Notes under the pieces: generated by a model | Databases searched by the model: none | Told to the model about the DNA's origin: nothing | Seen by the model: only the letters and a program-made list of their open reading frames with translations | DNA from: Hyphomicrobiaceae bacterium | GTDB lineage: Bacteria > Pseudomonadota > Alphaproteobacteria > Rhizobiales > Hyphomicrobiaceae | Length of the DNA: 64,000 nt | Assembly: GCA_041397645.1 (NCBI GenBank) | Contig: JAWKWE010000004.1 | Span: 806,001 to 870,000, forward strand | Reading direction: 5' to 3' | Translations under genes and position numbers: made by a program | In this document: positions 42,713-51,782 of the stretch, piece by piece | How the letters are laid out: every line of letters begins with the position of its first letter | Position numbering within the stretch: position 1 is the stretch's first letter

Positions 42713-45058
42713 TTGGACCCCATTAACGCCCGCATCGCCAGCGAACTCAACGTGCAGATCAATCAGGTCGCAGCGGCCGTCGAGCTGCTCGGCGAAGGCG
42801 CCACCGTGCCGTTCATCGCGCGTTACCGGAAAGAAAAGACGGGCGGGCTGGACGACACTCAACTGCGCAAGCTCGAAGAGCGTCTTGGCTATCTGCGCGA
42901 TCTTGAAGACCGCCGCGGCACCGTGATCAAGAGCATCACCGAACAAGGCAAAATGACGCCCGAGCTGCAGCGCGCCATCGCCGGCGCCGAAAGCAAAGTG
43001 GAGCTGGAAGATCTTTACGCGCCATTTAAGCCAAAGCGCCGCACGAAGGCGCAAATTGCGCGTGAGGCCGGTCTTGAACCGTTGGCGGAAGCGCTGCTCT
43101 CCAATCCGATGCTCGACCCGGCCAAGGAGGCGGAAGCATTCCTCGATAATGAAAAAGGTGTCGCCGATACTAAAGCGGCCCTCGACGGCGCGCGCGCCAT
43201 CATCATCGAGCGCATCGGCGAGAACGCCAAATTGGTCGGCGACCTGCGCGAGTGGCTTTGGTCGTCGGGCTCGATTGCGTCCAAGGTCATCAAAGGCAAG
43301 GAGACCGAAGGCGCGAAATTCTCCGATTACTTCGACTTCTCGCAATCGATTCACGACATGCCATCTCACCGCGCGCTGGCGCTCTTGCGTGGACGCAATG
43401 AGGGCATCCTCGATCTCGATCTGGATGTCGAAAGCGAAGAGGGACGCCCGCATCCCGCTGAGCTGAAAGTCATGTCGGCGACCGGAATAGCAGACCGCGG
43501 ACGCGCCGCCGACCGTTGGCTCGCCGATACGGCGCGGCTGGCGTGGAAGACGAAACTGCACGTGTCGCTGGCTATCGATCTGATGGTGCGTCTCAAGGAA
43601 CGCTCCGACACCGCCGCCATCGACGTGTTCAAAGCAAACCTGAAGGACTTGCTGCTTGCCGCGCCTGCCGGCGCGCGTGTCACCATGGGGCTTGATCCTG
43701 GCATCCGCACCGGCGTCAAGGTCGCTGTCGTCGATGCCACCGGCAAGTTGCTCGACACGGCGACCGTCTATCCACATGAGCCACGCAACGACTGGCATGG
43801 CGCGCTCGCGACGCTCGGCGCGCTGTGCCTGAAGCACAAGGTGGACATTATCGCGATCGGCAACGGAACCGCCAGCCGGGAAACCGACAAGCTTGCGGGC
43901 GAGCTGATCAAGAAACTGCCCGACGCCCGTCTCACCAAGGTGATGGTGTCGGAAGCGGGAGCGTCGGTCTATTCGGCCTCCGAGCTTGCCGCCGGCGAGT
44001 TCCCCAATCTCGATGTTTCGTTGCGCGGTGCCGTGTCGATTGCGCGCCGTTTGCAAGATCCTCTGGCCGAGCTCGTCAAGATCGAACCCAAGGCCATCGG
44101 CGTCGGCCAATATCAGCACGACGTCAACCAGCCTGAACTTGCCCGCTCACTCGACGCGGTCGTCGAGGACTGCGTGAATTCCGTTGGTGTTGACGTCAAC
44201 ATGGCGTCGGCGCCATTGCTTGCCCGCGTTGCCGGTCTCAACACGACGATTGCCCAAAACATCGTCGCTCACCGTAACGAGAACGGAGCCTTCAAGAAGC
44301 GCACCGACATCAAGAAGGTGTCACGCCTCGGACCCAAGGCATTTGAGCAAGCGGCCGGCTTCCTGCGCATCATGAACGGTACAAATCCGCTCGACGCAAG
44401 CGCCGTTCACCCTGAAGCCTACGACGTCGTGGAGCGTATCGCTGACGCCACCAAGCGACCGCTGAAAACGATGATTGGCGATCGACAATTTCTCAAAACG
44501 CTGAAGCCCAGCCAGTTTGCCGATGAGCGTTTCGGTATTCCAACCGTGACCGACATCATCGCGGAGCTTGAAAAGCCTGGACGCGATCCGCGGCCCGAGT
44601 TCAAGACGGCGGAGTTCAAAGAAGGCGTAGAAAAAATCTCTGACCTGAAGCCCGGCATGGCGCTCGAAGGTGTCGTCACGAATGTCACCGCATTCGGCGC
44701 CTTTGTGGACATTGGCGTTCACCAGGACGGCCTCGTCCACGTGTCCGAGCTGGCGGATCGCTTCGTTAAAGATCCCCGCGAGGTGGTGAAAGCCGGTGAC
44801 GTGGTCAAGGTGCGCGTGAAGGATGTCGATGTTGACCGCAAACGTATCGCGCTGACCATGAAGTCAGGGGCCATCGATCAAACAAGTGGCACGCCGCGCC
44901 AGGCCGATATGCGCTCAAGCCCCCGTACGGAGAGCCGCCACGGTCAGGGCGGAGGGCGTGGCACAGGTGGCGGTCATGGTGGCGGGCGCTCAGAACCCCA
45001 GGGCGAATCCGCGCTTGCCGCCGCACTGCGCCGCGCGCGTGAACAAGGTAAGAGCTGA
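42713..45058 (+). CDS. tex: Tex family RNA-binding transcription accessory protein
   Basis: A 781-aa cytoplasmic nucleic-acid-binding protein related to eukaryotic Spt6. The start is TTG 42713 (MDPINARIASELNV), with AAAGGA upstream. The N-terminal helical region includes VPFIARYRKEKTGGLDD. A YqgF/RuvC-like domain begins near residue 325 (GLDPGIRTGVKVAVVD). Helix-hairpin-helix modules lie near 500-560 (LNTTIAQNIVAHR, KVSRLGPKAFEQAAGFLRI). An S1 domain spans about 645-715 (GVVTNVTAFGAFVDIG, DGLVHVSEL). A Gly/Arg/Ser-rich tail of about 55 residues ends the protein (GGGRGTGGGHGGGRS). Monocistronic after ysxC. Confidence 0.96.
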   Translation: MDPINARIASELNVQINQVAAAVELLGEGATVPFIARYRKEKTGGLDDTQLRKLEERLGYLRDLEDRRGTVIKSITEQGKMTPELQRAIAGAESKVELEDLYAPFKPKRRTKAQIAREAGLEPLAEALLSNPMLDPAKEAEAFLDNEKGVADTKAALDGARAIIIERIGENAKLVGDLREWLWSSGSIASKVIKGKETEGAKFSDYFDFSQSIHDMPSHRALALLRGRNEGILDLDLDVESEEGRPHPAELKVMSATGIADRGRAADRWLADTARLAWKTKLHVSLAIDLMVRLKERSDTAAIDVFKANLKDLLLAAPAGARVTMGLDPGIRTGVKVAVVDATGKLLDTATVYPHEPRNDWHGALATLGALCLKHKVDIIAIGNGTASRETDKLAGELIKKLPDARLTKVMVSEAGASVYSASELAAGEFPNLDVSLRGAVSIARRLQDPLAELVKIEPKAIGVGQYQHDVNQPELARSLDAVVEDCVNSVGVDVNMASAPLLARVAGLNTTIAQNIVAHRNENGAFKKRTDIKKVSRLGPKAFEQAAGFLRIMNGTNPLDASAVHPEAYDVVERIADATKRPLKTMIGDRQFLKTLKPSQFADERFGIPTVTDIIAELEKPGRDPRPEFKTAEFKEGVEKISDLKPGMALEGVVTNVTAFGAFVDIGVHQDGLVHVSELADRFVKDPREVVKAGDVVKVRVKDVDVDRKRIALTMKSGAIDQTSGTPRQADMRSSPRTESRHGQGGGRGTGGGHGGGRSEPQGESALAAALRRAREQGKS

Positions 45059-45105
45059 TCCGCTTGTATCAGCTCGATTGCCATGGGCGTAGTGCGACTG
45101 AGTTG

Positions 45106-45744
45106 CTAGGTGGGCGGCTGTTCGCCGGGGCCGCGTTCCTTGAGAAGAGCGATCTTGAAGCTGCCGTCTTGCTGACGCACCCGCAGGTTGGCGGGACGGC
45201 CGCGCCATTCCCTGGCCACAGCATTCTGAAGCATGGCCTGCAACAGGCTTGCCTCTCCGATCGCTTCGACGACCCAGAGGATGTCGCCGCTCTTCCATTC
45301 CTTTGGCTCAAGCTTGATCGGCTGGTTGGGATCTTTTCGCAGGCGCTGATCGACTTCGGGCGAAACAAACGCCCACATCAGTAGGCCGACAGGCGCGGTC
45401 ATGCCGTTGGCTTTTGACTGCGCTTCAAGAACGGCAAACTGACCCGTGGTGACGGCGGGGGCCGCCAGCCATTCGAGATCCGCCAAGGTCTTTCCGCGAT
45501 AATCGGTGGTGCGCATCAAAATCGTCGTGATCTGACCGAAGGCTGCCATCAGCGACTTTGAAAGCATCATCGCGTTCCGGCGCGCTTCCTCTGAGAGCTC
45601 CTCTGCCGGAGTGGCAGCGGGTGCCGGGCCCGGTGATCCGGCTTGCTGCGAAGGCGCCGCGGGCTGAACTGGCGGCGGCGTGGAGGGCGCGGCTCCTGCG
45701 GGAGAACCCGGAGTCGTGGGTGTCTTCTTCGACCACAAAGCCAT
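45106..45744 (-). CDS. HlyC-family (toxin-activating lysine acyltransferase-like) protein lacking histidine
   Basis: A 212-aa protein from ATG 45744, with GGAGG at ideal spacing. Residues 8-50 are a Pro/Ala/Ser-rich tail. Residues 60-202 follow the HlyC fold pattern: a leading FGQITTILMRTTDYRGKTL block, LADLEWLAAPAVTTGQFAVL, PVGLLMWAFVSPEVDQRL for the SWA block, and EWKSGDILWVVEAIG, which aligns with the SGD-containing block of HlyC (Asp154 here matching the essential Asp). The essential HlyC histidine has no match: the block reads T-D-Y-R-G, and the entire protein contains no histidine. No RTX toxin gene is adjacent. A non-catalytic or differently catalytic chromosomal relative is likely. 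It converges on tex. Confidence 0.75.
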   Translation of the reverse strand: MALWSKKTPTTPGSPAGAAPSTPPPVQPAAPSQQAGSPGPAPAATPAEELSEEARRNAMMLSKSLMAAFGQITTILMRTTDYRGKTLADLEWLAAPAVTTGQFAVLEAQSKANGMTAPVGLLMWAFVSPEVDQRLRKDPNQPIKLEPKEWKSGDILWVVEAIGEASLLQAMLQNAVAREWRGRPANLRVRQQDGSFKIALLKERGPGEQPPT

Positions 45745-45947
45745 AGCGAACCTCCGCTTTAGAAATCCAATTTGCCCTTCATACGAAACGCCCGCGCCAT
45801 TTTTGCGACGACAGTCGCCAGATCCACCAGATCCGACTGGCATCAAAGCATACACCCAAACGCTGGTGCGCGCCTGAAAACCGGGCCATCTGTCAGTACA
45901 GTGATTCGGTCTCATCGCGACAAAAGCTGCCCCCACAGCCGCGAGGC

Positions 45948-45984
45948 TTGCACTCGCTCTCATCAAACATTAGAATATTCTAAT
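45948..45984 (+). promoter_or_regulatory. Sigma-70-like promoter with an overlapping 16-bp palindromic operator
   Basis: A -35-like TTGCAC (45948-45953), a 17-bp spacer and a -10-like TAGAAT (45971-45976) lie about 70 bp before the RND adaptor ATG. The perfect palindrome ATTAGAATATTCTAAT (45969-45984) covers the -10. A repressor bound there would block the promoter. The 300-bp region from 45745 holds no gene. Confidence 0.6.
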
Positions 45985-46044
45985 ATTACAGTATTCGGTC
46001 CCTGACCGGCCGCCGAACGAGACCAATAAGAGGCTGAAATATAG

Positions 46045-47070
46045 ATGTTATCTCCTGTCGCGCGCTTGATGATTACCCTGCTCACGGCAGCCGCCTGGGC
46101 CGCTACGGCTAAGGCAGACAGCCAATCGACCGGGAGCGAGACCTTCCAGGTCCACGCAAGCCAGGTGGAAGACTTCAAATCCGTCTACGCCACGGTGAGA
46201 AGCCGCGACGTCGTAGAAGCGCGCGTGCGCACCGGCGGCACAATCGCGACACTGAACGTCGATGAGGGCGATGAGGTTGAACCCGGCAAGGTTCTAGCAC
46301 TCGTCACCGATCCCAAACTCGCCCTGCGCGTGAAGGCGATCGAAGCACAGATCGTGGCCGCCAAGTCTCGCACCGAAACCGCCCAAGCAGAACTTGAACG
46401 CGCCAAACAGCTTGCCGCCCGCGGAGTGACGGCGCAGGCACGGGTCGATCAAGCGCAGACCGCCTTCGATGTCGCCACCAACGATCTCAAGGCCGCCCAG
46501 GCCGAACGCGCAGTTGTGGAAACGCAGGCATCTGAGGGTGAAGTCTTGGCACCCTCTTCGGGCCGTGTGTTGCGCGTCCCCGTCACCGTAGGCTCGGTCG
46601 TATTGATGGGCGAAAGCATCGCGACCATCGCGGCAAACGAGTATCTGCTTCGCGTGGAGGTTCCCGAACGCCATGCCCGCTTCATGAAGAAGGGAGATGT
46701 CATTCGGATCGGTGGCCGCGAGCTGGAAAGCCCTGGCAATAACGTCACCGAAGGCAAGATCACGCAAGTTTATCCGCAGTTGAACAACGGCCGTGTCATT
46801 GCCGACGCCGAGGCTCCCGGCCTTGGCAATTATTTCGTCGGCGAGCGGGTCTTGACGTGGATTTCCGCGGGTGAGCGCACGGCATTTGTGGTGCCCGCGC
46901 AGTATGTCTTTCGCCGCTATGGGCTCGACTATGTGCGGCTCGCAACGCAAGCGGGCTCCCCGCAGGATGTAGCGGTGCAGCTTGGCCGCACCGTAACCGG
47001 TGCAAACGGCCAGAAATCCATCGAGATTCTCGCTGGCGTGGCTGACGGCGACAAGCTGGTGCAGCCATGA
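46045..47070 (+). CDS. RND efflux periplasmic adaptor (membrane fusion protein)
   Basis: A 341-aa adaptor linking the RND pump to an outer-membrane channel. The signal peptide is residues 1-24 (ITLLTAAAWAATAKA); there is no lipobox Cys. The lipoyl half-domains are RVRTGGTIATLNVDEGDEV and EGEVLAPSSGRVLRVPVTVG, separated by an alpha-hairpin at about 95-155 rich in Ala/Glu/Gln (TETAQAELERAKQLAARGV). The beta-barrel and membrane-proximal domains follow (LRVEVPERHARFMKKGD, VPAQYVFRRYGLDYV). It is short but complete. The stop overlaps the pump start (ATGA). An operator-like palindrome overlaps its promoter. No TolC-like gene is nearby. Confidence 0.93.
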   Translation: MLSPVARLMITLLTAAAWAATAKADSQSTGSETFQVHASQVEDFKSVYATVRSRDVVEARVRTGGTIATLNVDEGDEVEPGKVLALVTDPKLALRVKAIEAQIVAAKSRTETAQAELERAKQLAARGVTAQARVDQAQTAFDVATNDLKAAQAERAVVETQASEGEVLAPSSGRVLRVPVTVGSVVLMGESIATIAANEYLLRVEVPERHARFMKKGDVIRIGGRELESPGNNVTEGKITQVYPQLNNGRVIADAEAPGLGNYFVGERVLTWISAGERTAFVVPAQYVFRRYGLDYVRLATQAGSPQDVAVQLGRTVTGANGQKSIEILAGVADGDKLVQP

Positions 47071-50000
47071 GCGGAAAATCCCTGGGTATATCGGGCAGCC
47101 TCACGCGCGCCTTCATCCGCTCGCCGTTGACGCCGCTATTCCTGCTGACTGGGCTCGCGCTTGGTCTCATCGCGCTCATCATGCTTCCGCGTGAAGAGGA
47201 GCCGCAGATTTCCGTTCCCATGGTCGACATCTTCGTCACTGCTGACGGACTTAAAGCACCCGACGCGGTGAAGCTCGTCACCGAGCCATTGGAGACGATC
47301 GTCAAAGCTATAAACGGCGTCGAGCACGTCTATTCCAACACCATCGACGACCGCGTGGTGGTTACGGCGCGCTTTTTCGTCGGCACGTCGTCGGACGAAG
47401 CCATCCTGCGCGTGCATGAGAAGGTGCGCGCCAACTACGACCGCATTCCAACCGGAATTCCCGAGCCCCTGATCATAGGTCGCGGGATCGACGATGTCGC
47501 GATCCTGACGCTGACCCTCTCGCCCAAGGCGGGCGTGACGCACTTCACAGATAATGCCCTGTATCACATGGCAGAGGATCTACAGGTCGAGTTGGCCAAG
47601 CTCGATAATATCGGTCTGTCATTCATTGCGGGTGGGCGGCCCGATCAAATCCGAGTCGAGCCCGATCCTGAACGCTTGTCGCTTTACGGTGTCACGCTGG
47701 CGCAACTTGTCGGCAAGGTCCGCGAGGCTAACCGCTCATTCCTCGCCGGTCGCGTGAGGGAAGCCAATTCCAGCCTTGAGGTTGCCGCCGGGCAGACATT
47801 GCAGGGCATCCCTGACATCGGCCAACTGCTGATTACCGCGCGCGACGGCCGCCCTGTCTACGTGAGCGACGTCGCAAACGTCATCGTCGGCGCGAAGCCG
47901 GTGGAACATCAGGCTTGGAACTTCGCCAAATCGGAGAACGGAAAGCTAGAGCGCACACCCGCCGTCACGCTTGCCATCGCCAAGCGCGCAGGCGCGAACG
48001 CCGTCGTTATCTCAGAGGAAGTCCTCAATCGTTTGCAGGAATTGAAGGGAGACCTCATTCCCGACGACGTCGATGTCACGATTACCCGCAATTACGGCGA
48101 AACCGCCAATGAGAAAGCCAACGAACTTCTATTTCACTTGGGGCTCGCGACACTTTCCATCGTTTTGCTTGTCGCCGTTGCCATCGGCTGGCGCGAGGGC
48201 GCGGTGGTGCTTGTCGTTATTCCTGCGACGATCCTGCTCACGATGTTCGCGTCCTGGCTTCTTGGTTACACCATCAACCGCGTGAGCCTTTTCGCGCTTA
48301 TCTTCTCTATCGGCATTCTGGTCGATGACGCCATTGTGGTGATCGAGAACATTGCACGACACTGGGCCATGCACGACGGCCGCAATCGTGTGGATGCTGC
48401 CATCGACGCCGTTGCCGAAGTCGGCAACCCAACCATCGTCGCAACCCTCACCGTGGTCGCCGCGCTTCTGCCCATGCTGTTCGTGTCGGGGCTGATGGGG
48501 CCCTACATGAGCCCGATTCCCGCCAATGCGTCGGCGGCGATGATCCTGTCCTTCTTCGTGGCGGTGATCGTTACCCCCTGGCTGATGCTGCGCTTTAGCG
48601 GCAAGGCGCCTGCGCATCACGATGAAGGCGACAGCTCAGGCGGCGTGTTGGGCCGACTCTACACCGCGGTTGCCCGTCCGATCCTGGCCACCAAGGCGCG
48701 CGCGTGGGCATTCTTGCTCACCATCGGCATCGCCACGCTGGCCTCGCTCGTGTTGCTCTACACCAAGTCCGTCACGGTCAAGCTGCTTCCCTTCGACAAC
48801 AAGTCGGAGCTTCAGGTCGTCGTCGATCTGCCGCGCGGAGCGTCACTGGAAGAAACGGACCGTGTTTTGCAAGCTGCGGCGGAACGGATTTCCGTACTGC
48901 CCGAGCTGACCTCGATCCAGGCCTACGCCGGGACTGCAGCACCGTTCAATTTCAACGGACTTGTCCGCCACTATTATCTGCGCAACGAGCCCCAGCAGGG
49001 CGATCTGCAGATCAATCTGTCACCCAAGAGCGAGCGTGACCGCACGAGCCATGCCATCGCATTGGAAGTTCGCAAATTGCTGGAAGGCCTGCCGATGCCA
49101 AAAGACACGGTGGTCAAGGTTGTCGAAGTTCCCCCTGGCCCGCCGGTCATTGCCACTTTGCTAGCCGAGATCTACGGCGACACGCCCGAGCAGCGCCGCG
49201 CGGTCGCAAACAAGGTTCGCGAGGCCTTCCGCGCCGTGCCCTACATTGTCGACGACGACGTAAGCTACGGCATCCAGGCTCCCCGCGTGCGCATGTCGAT
49301 CAACCACGACAAGCTCGAATTCTACAAGGTGGAGGAAAGCGACGTCTACGACACCATCAAGTCGTACTTCGGCGGCGTGCCTGTCGGCTACTCCCACAAG
49401 GGCGGCGGCCGCCATCCGGTCGAGATTGCCGTCCAGGTTCCAAAGCGCGATCTTTCCATCGGGCAACTTGCGCTGACGACGCCCGTTCCCGCCAATGCTC
49501 TGCCGGGCGAACGCGATATCGTTGAACTGGGCGATGTCGTGAAAGTCTCCAACGAAAAAGCTTCGTTCCCAATCTTCCGCCACAACGGTCGTCCGGCCGA
49601 AATGGTAATGGGAGAGCTTGCAGGCGCGTTCGAGGCTCCCGTTTACGGTATGCTGGCGGTTGCCGACGAGCTCGACAAGATCGACTGGGGCGACCTTCCC
49701 AAGCCAAAGATTGCATTCCACGGGCAACCCGAAAGCACCAAGACGCCGGTGCTGTTGTGGGACGGGGAATGGGAAGTCACCTATGTCACCTTTCGCGACA
49801 TGGGCGCTGCATTCGCCGTCGCGCTGCTCGGTATCTTCGTTCTGGTGGTGGCGCAGTTTGGATCGTTCAAGCTCCCGCTTGTCATCCTGACGCCGGTCCC
49901 GCTGACGCTCATCGGCATCATGCTCGGACACTGGTTGTTCGCGGCACCCTTCACGGCGACCTCGATGATCGGGTTCATCGCGCTCGCCGGCATCATCGTG

Positions 50001-50309
50001 CGCAACTCAATCCTGCTGGTGGACTTCATTCGCGAACGACGCAAAGACGGCGCACCGTTGCGTCAGGTTCTACTGGAGTCTGGCGCGATCCGCTTCAAAC
50101 CGATCCTTCTGACGGCGCTTGCCGCCATGATCGGCGCAGCCGTGATCCTGGCTGACCCGATCTTCCAGGGCTTGGCCATTTCGCTGCTGTTCGGCCTTGC
50201 GTCGTCGACATTGCTGACGGTGCTCGTCATCCCGGCCATCTATGTGGTGCTGCGCGATGACGGGAAGACGCTGGATCAGACGGCCGAGGGCTTGTCGTCG
50301 AAAACGTAA
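47067..50309 (+). CDS. RND efflux transporter permease (AcrB/HAE1 superfamily)
   Basis: A 1080-aa proton-driven inner-membrane pump with the usual duplicated architecture: helix 1 (PLFLLTGLALGLIALIML), a large periplasmic loop (about 35-345), helices 2-6 (SIVLLVAVAIGWREGAVVLV; IGILVDDAIVVIENIARH, with the acidic residues of the proton relay region; VAALLPMLFVSGLMGPYM), a second periplasmic loop, and helices 8-12 (AVALLGIFVLVVAQFG, MIGFIALAGIIVRNSILLVDF). The N-terminal ISVPMVDIFVTADG block fits the less well characterised RND clade common in methylotrophs and other proteobacteria. Substrate cannot be predicted. It is coupled to the adaptor gene. Its last 34 bases overlap phoB on the other strand. 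Confidence 0.93.
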   Translation: MSGKSLGISGSLTRAFIRSPLTPLFLLTGLALGLIALIMLPREEEPQISVPMVDIFVTADGLKAPDAVKLVTEPLETIVKAINGVEHVYSNTIDDRVVVTARFFVGTSSDEAILRVHEKVRANYDRIPTGIPEPLIIGRGIDDVAILTLTLSPKAGVTHFTDNALYHMAEDLQVELAKLDNIGLSFIAGGRPDQIRVEPDPERLSLYGVTLAQLVGKVREANRSFLAGRVREANSSLEVAAGQTLQGIPDIGQLLITARDGRPVYVSDVANVIVGAKPVEHQAWNFAKSENGKLERTPAVTLAIAKRAGANAVVISEEVLNRLQELKGDLIPDDVDVTITRNYGETANEKANELLFHLGLATLSIVLLVAVAIGWREGAVVLVVIPATILLTMFASWLLGYTINRVSLFALIFSIGILVDDAIVVIENIARHWAMHDGRNRVDAAIDAVAEVGNPTIVATLTVVAALLPMLFVSGLMGPYMSPIPANASAAMILSFFVAVIVTPWLMLRFSGKAPAHHDEGDSSGGVLGRLYTAVARPILATKARAWAFLLTIGIATLASLVLLYTKSVTVKLLPFDNKSELQVVVDLPRGASLEETDRVLQAAAERISVLPELTSIQAYAGTAAPFNFNGLVRHYYLRNEPQQGDLQINLSPKSERDRTSHAIALEVRKLLEGLPMPKDTVVKVVEVPPGPPVIATLLAEIYGDTPEQRRAVANKVREAFRAVPYIVDDDVSYGIQAPRVRMSINHDKLEFYKVEESDVYDTIKSYFGGVPVGYSHKGGGRHPVEIAVQVPKRDLSIGQLALTTPVPANALPGERDIVELGDVVKVSNEKASFPIFRHNGRPAEMVMGELAGAFEAPVYGMLAVADELDKIDWGDLPKPKIAFHGQPESTKTPVLLWDGEWEVTYVTFRDMGAAFAVALLGIFVLVVAQFGSFKLPLVILTPVPLTLIGIMLGHWLFAAPFTATSMIGFIALAGIIVRNSILLVDFIRERRKDGAPLRQVLLESGAIRFKPILLTALAAMIGAAVILADPIFQGLAISLLFGLASSTLLTVLVIPAIYVVLRDDGKTLDQTAEGLSSKT

Positions 50310-50974
50310 CCTGCACCGCGAACGGTACGGATGGGATCGATTTCTGTCCCGCGAACGATCGACTTGCGCAAGCGGCCGACGTGCACATCGACGGTACGCT
50401 CATCGACCTCCGTGGTGTGTCCCCACACGTTGTCGAGCAGTTGCGCGCGCGAAAGCACCCGGCCGGCACTCTGCATGAAGAACTCAAGCAGGCGGTATTC
50501 CGTCGGCCCCAGCAAGATTTCGCGCGAACCGCGCGTAACCCGGTGAGCCTGCCGGTCGATGGAAATGCCGCCCTTCTGCAGAACGTCCGCCGTTTTCTCA
50601 GGCGCGGCACGGCGTAACAAGCCTTTCACGCGAGCCATCAACTCGGCAACCGAAAAGGGTTTGACCATGTAATCGTCGGCACCCGTCGCCAGGCCGCGCA
50701 ATCTGTCGGCTTCCTCGCCGCGTGCCGTCAGCATGATGACGGGCAGATTGCGCGTCGCCGGATTTGCACGAATCTGGCGACAGATCTCTATGCCCGATGT
50801 TCCTGGAAGCATCCAGTCCAGGATGACCAGATCAGGCGGGCTATCCTTGAGCATGAACGCAGCATCATCGCTTGTCGACGCTGTAACGACCTGATACCCC
50901 GACGCTTCCAAGTTGTAGCTGATCAGTGTTACCAGCGCCTCTTCGTCTTCGACGATCAGAATTCTAGCAGCCAT
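50276..50974 (-). CDS. phoB: Phosphate regulon response regulator PhoB
   Basis: An OmpR-family regulator that, when phosphorylated by PhoR, binds Pho boxes and activates phosphate-scavenging genes. The 232-aa protein has the acidic pocket Glu9/Asp10, phospho-acceptor Asp53 (LVILDWMLPG), Thr in MLTARGEE and Lys in YMVKPFSVAEL. The winged-helix DNA-binding domain covers about 130-228 (LGPTEYRLLEFFM, GHTTEVDERTVDVHVGRLRK, IRTVRGAGYVF). It is the last gene of the pst-pho run, 30 bp after phoU. Its 3' end overlaps the 3' end of the convergent RND gene by 34 bp. Confidence 0.97.
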   Translation of the reverse strand: MAARILIVEDEEALVTLISYNLEASGYQVVTASTSDDAAFMLKDSPPDLVILDWMLPGTSGIEICRQIRANPATRNLPVIMLTARGEEADRLRGLATGADDYMVKPFSVAELMARVKGLLRRAAPEKTADVLQKGGISIDRQAHRVTRGSREILLGPTEYRLLEFFMQSAGRVLSRAQLLDNVWGHTTEVDERTVDVHVGRLRKSIVRGTEIDPIRTVRGAGYVFDDKPSAV

Positions 50975-51004
50975 ATCGTTTCAGTCCGTACTCTATTCTC
51001 TTCC

Positions 51005-51718
51005 TCAGCCCGCCTTCTCGATGAGGGTCGAGCTTGTATTGTCGTGCTTGGGGCGTTCCTCGGTCAGAGGATAGCCGCGCGCGAGGAAATGCACCGTCTC
51101 TGCGATATTTGTCGTGTGATCGCCGATGCGTTCGATGTTCTTTGCCGCGAACAGCAGATGCGTACACATTCCGATGTTGCGCGGATCCTCCATCATGTAC
51201 GTGAGCATTTCGCGGAACAGGGAGTTGTAGAGCGCGTCGATACGCTGGTCGTCGTGCCAGATTTCAATGGCTTTAGCGTCGTCGCGCGCTGCATAGGCAT
51301 CGAGCGCACCCTTCAGGCTGTGTGCGGCCAGTTCATACATATGGCGCAGGCCGAGAATGAGCGGCTTGGGATGCGACGCGACCGCGATGGTGCCCGCACG
51401 TTTGGCGATGTTCTTTGCAAGATCCCCGATGCGCTCCAAATCACCCGCTACCTTCAACACCGCGAGCACCTGACGAAGATCGTTCGCCATCGGCTGACGG
51501 CGCGCGATCATTGCAACGACCTGCTCCTCGAGCTGCGATTGCAGCTCATCGATCAGATGGTCGCTGGCGGCGGCCTGGTCGGCAAGCGAGGGATTACGCT
51601 GCTCGAGCGCATCGAACGCCTGGCCAAGGAGCTGCTCGGCGAGCCCGCCCATCTGACCAATGCTGCGATCAAGCGCGGCAAGTTCGTTTTCGTAGGATTT
51701 GACGATATGTTCGGCCAT
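51005..51718 (-). CDS. phoU: Phosphate signalling complex protein PhoU
   Basis: A 237-aa cytoplasmic helical-bundle protein that links the Pst transporter to PhoR and keeps the Pho regulon off when phosphate is plentiful. Two PhoU repeats are visible, each with the metal-binding E/D-xxxD pattern: VAGDLERIGDLAKNIAKRA near residue 95 and NIERIGDHTTNIAE near 200. The ATG at 51718 (MAEHIVKSYENEL) has AAGGA upstream. It is located between pstB (64 bp upstream, with a small GGGG/CCCC hairpin in the gap) and phoB. Confidence 0.97.
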   Translation of the reverse strand: MAEHIVKSYENELAALDRSIGQMGGLAEQLLGQAFDALEQRNPSLADQAAASDHLIDELQSQLEEQVVAMIARRQPMANDLRQVLAVLKVAGDLERIGDLAKNIAKRAGTIAVASHPKPLILGLRHMYELAAHSLKGALDAYAARDDAKAIEIWHDDQRIDALYNSLFREMLTYMMEDPRNIGMCTHLLFAAKNIERIGDHTTNIAETVHFLARGYPLTEERPKHDNTSSTLIEKAG

Positions 51719-51782
51719 CGATTTTTCCTTGCCTCGTTCTCGTCGTGCGTGACGGGGTGAAAGCCCCTAAGCCATGTTTCGA

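Noticed and set aside
42479..44119. 546-codon open frame antisense to tex
   Set aside because: Mirror of the tex codon bias in GC-rich DNA; no ribosome site, no recognisable motif, and tex is unambiguous.
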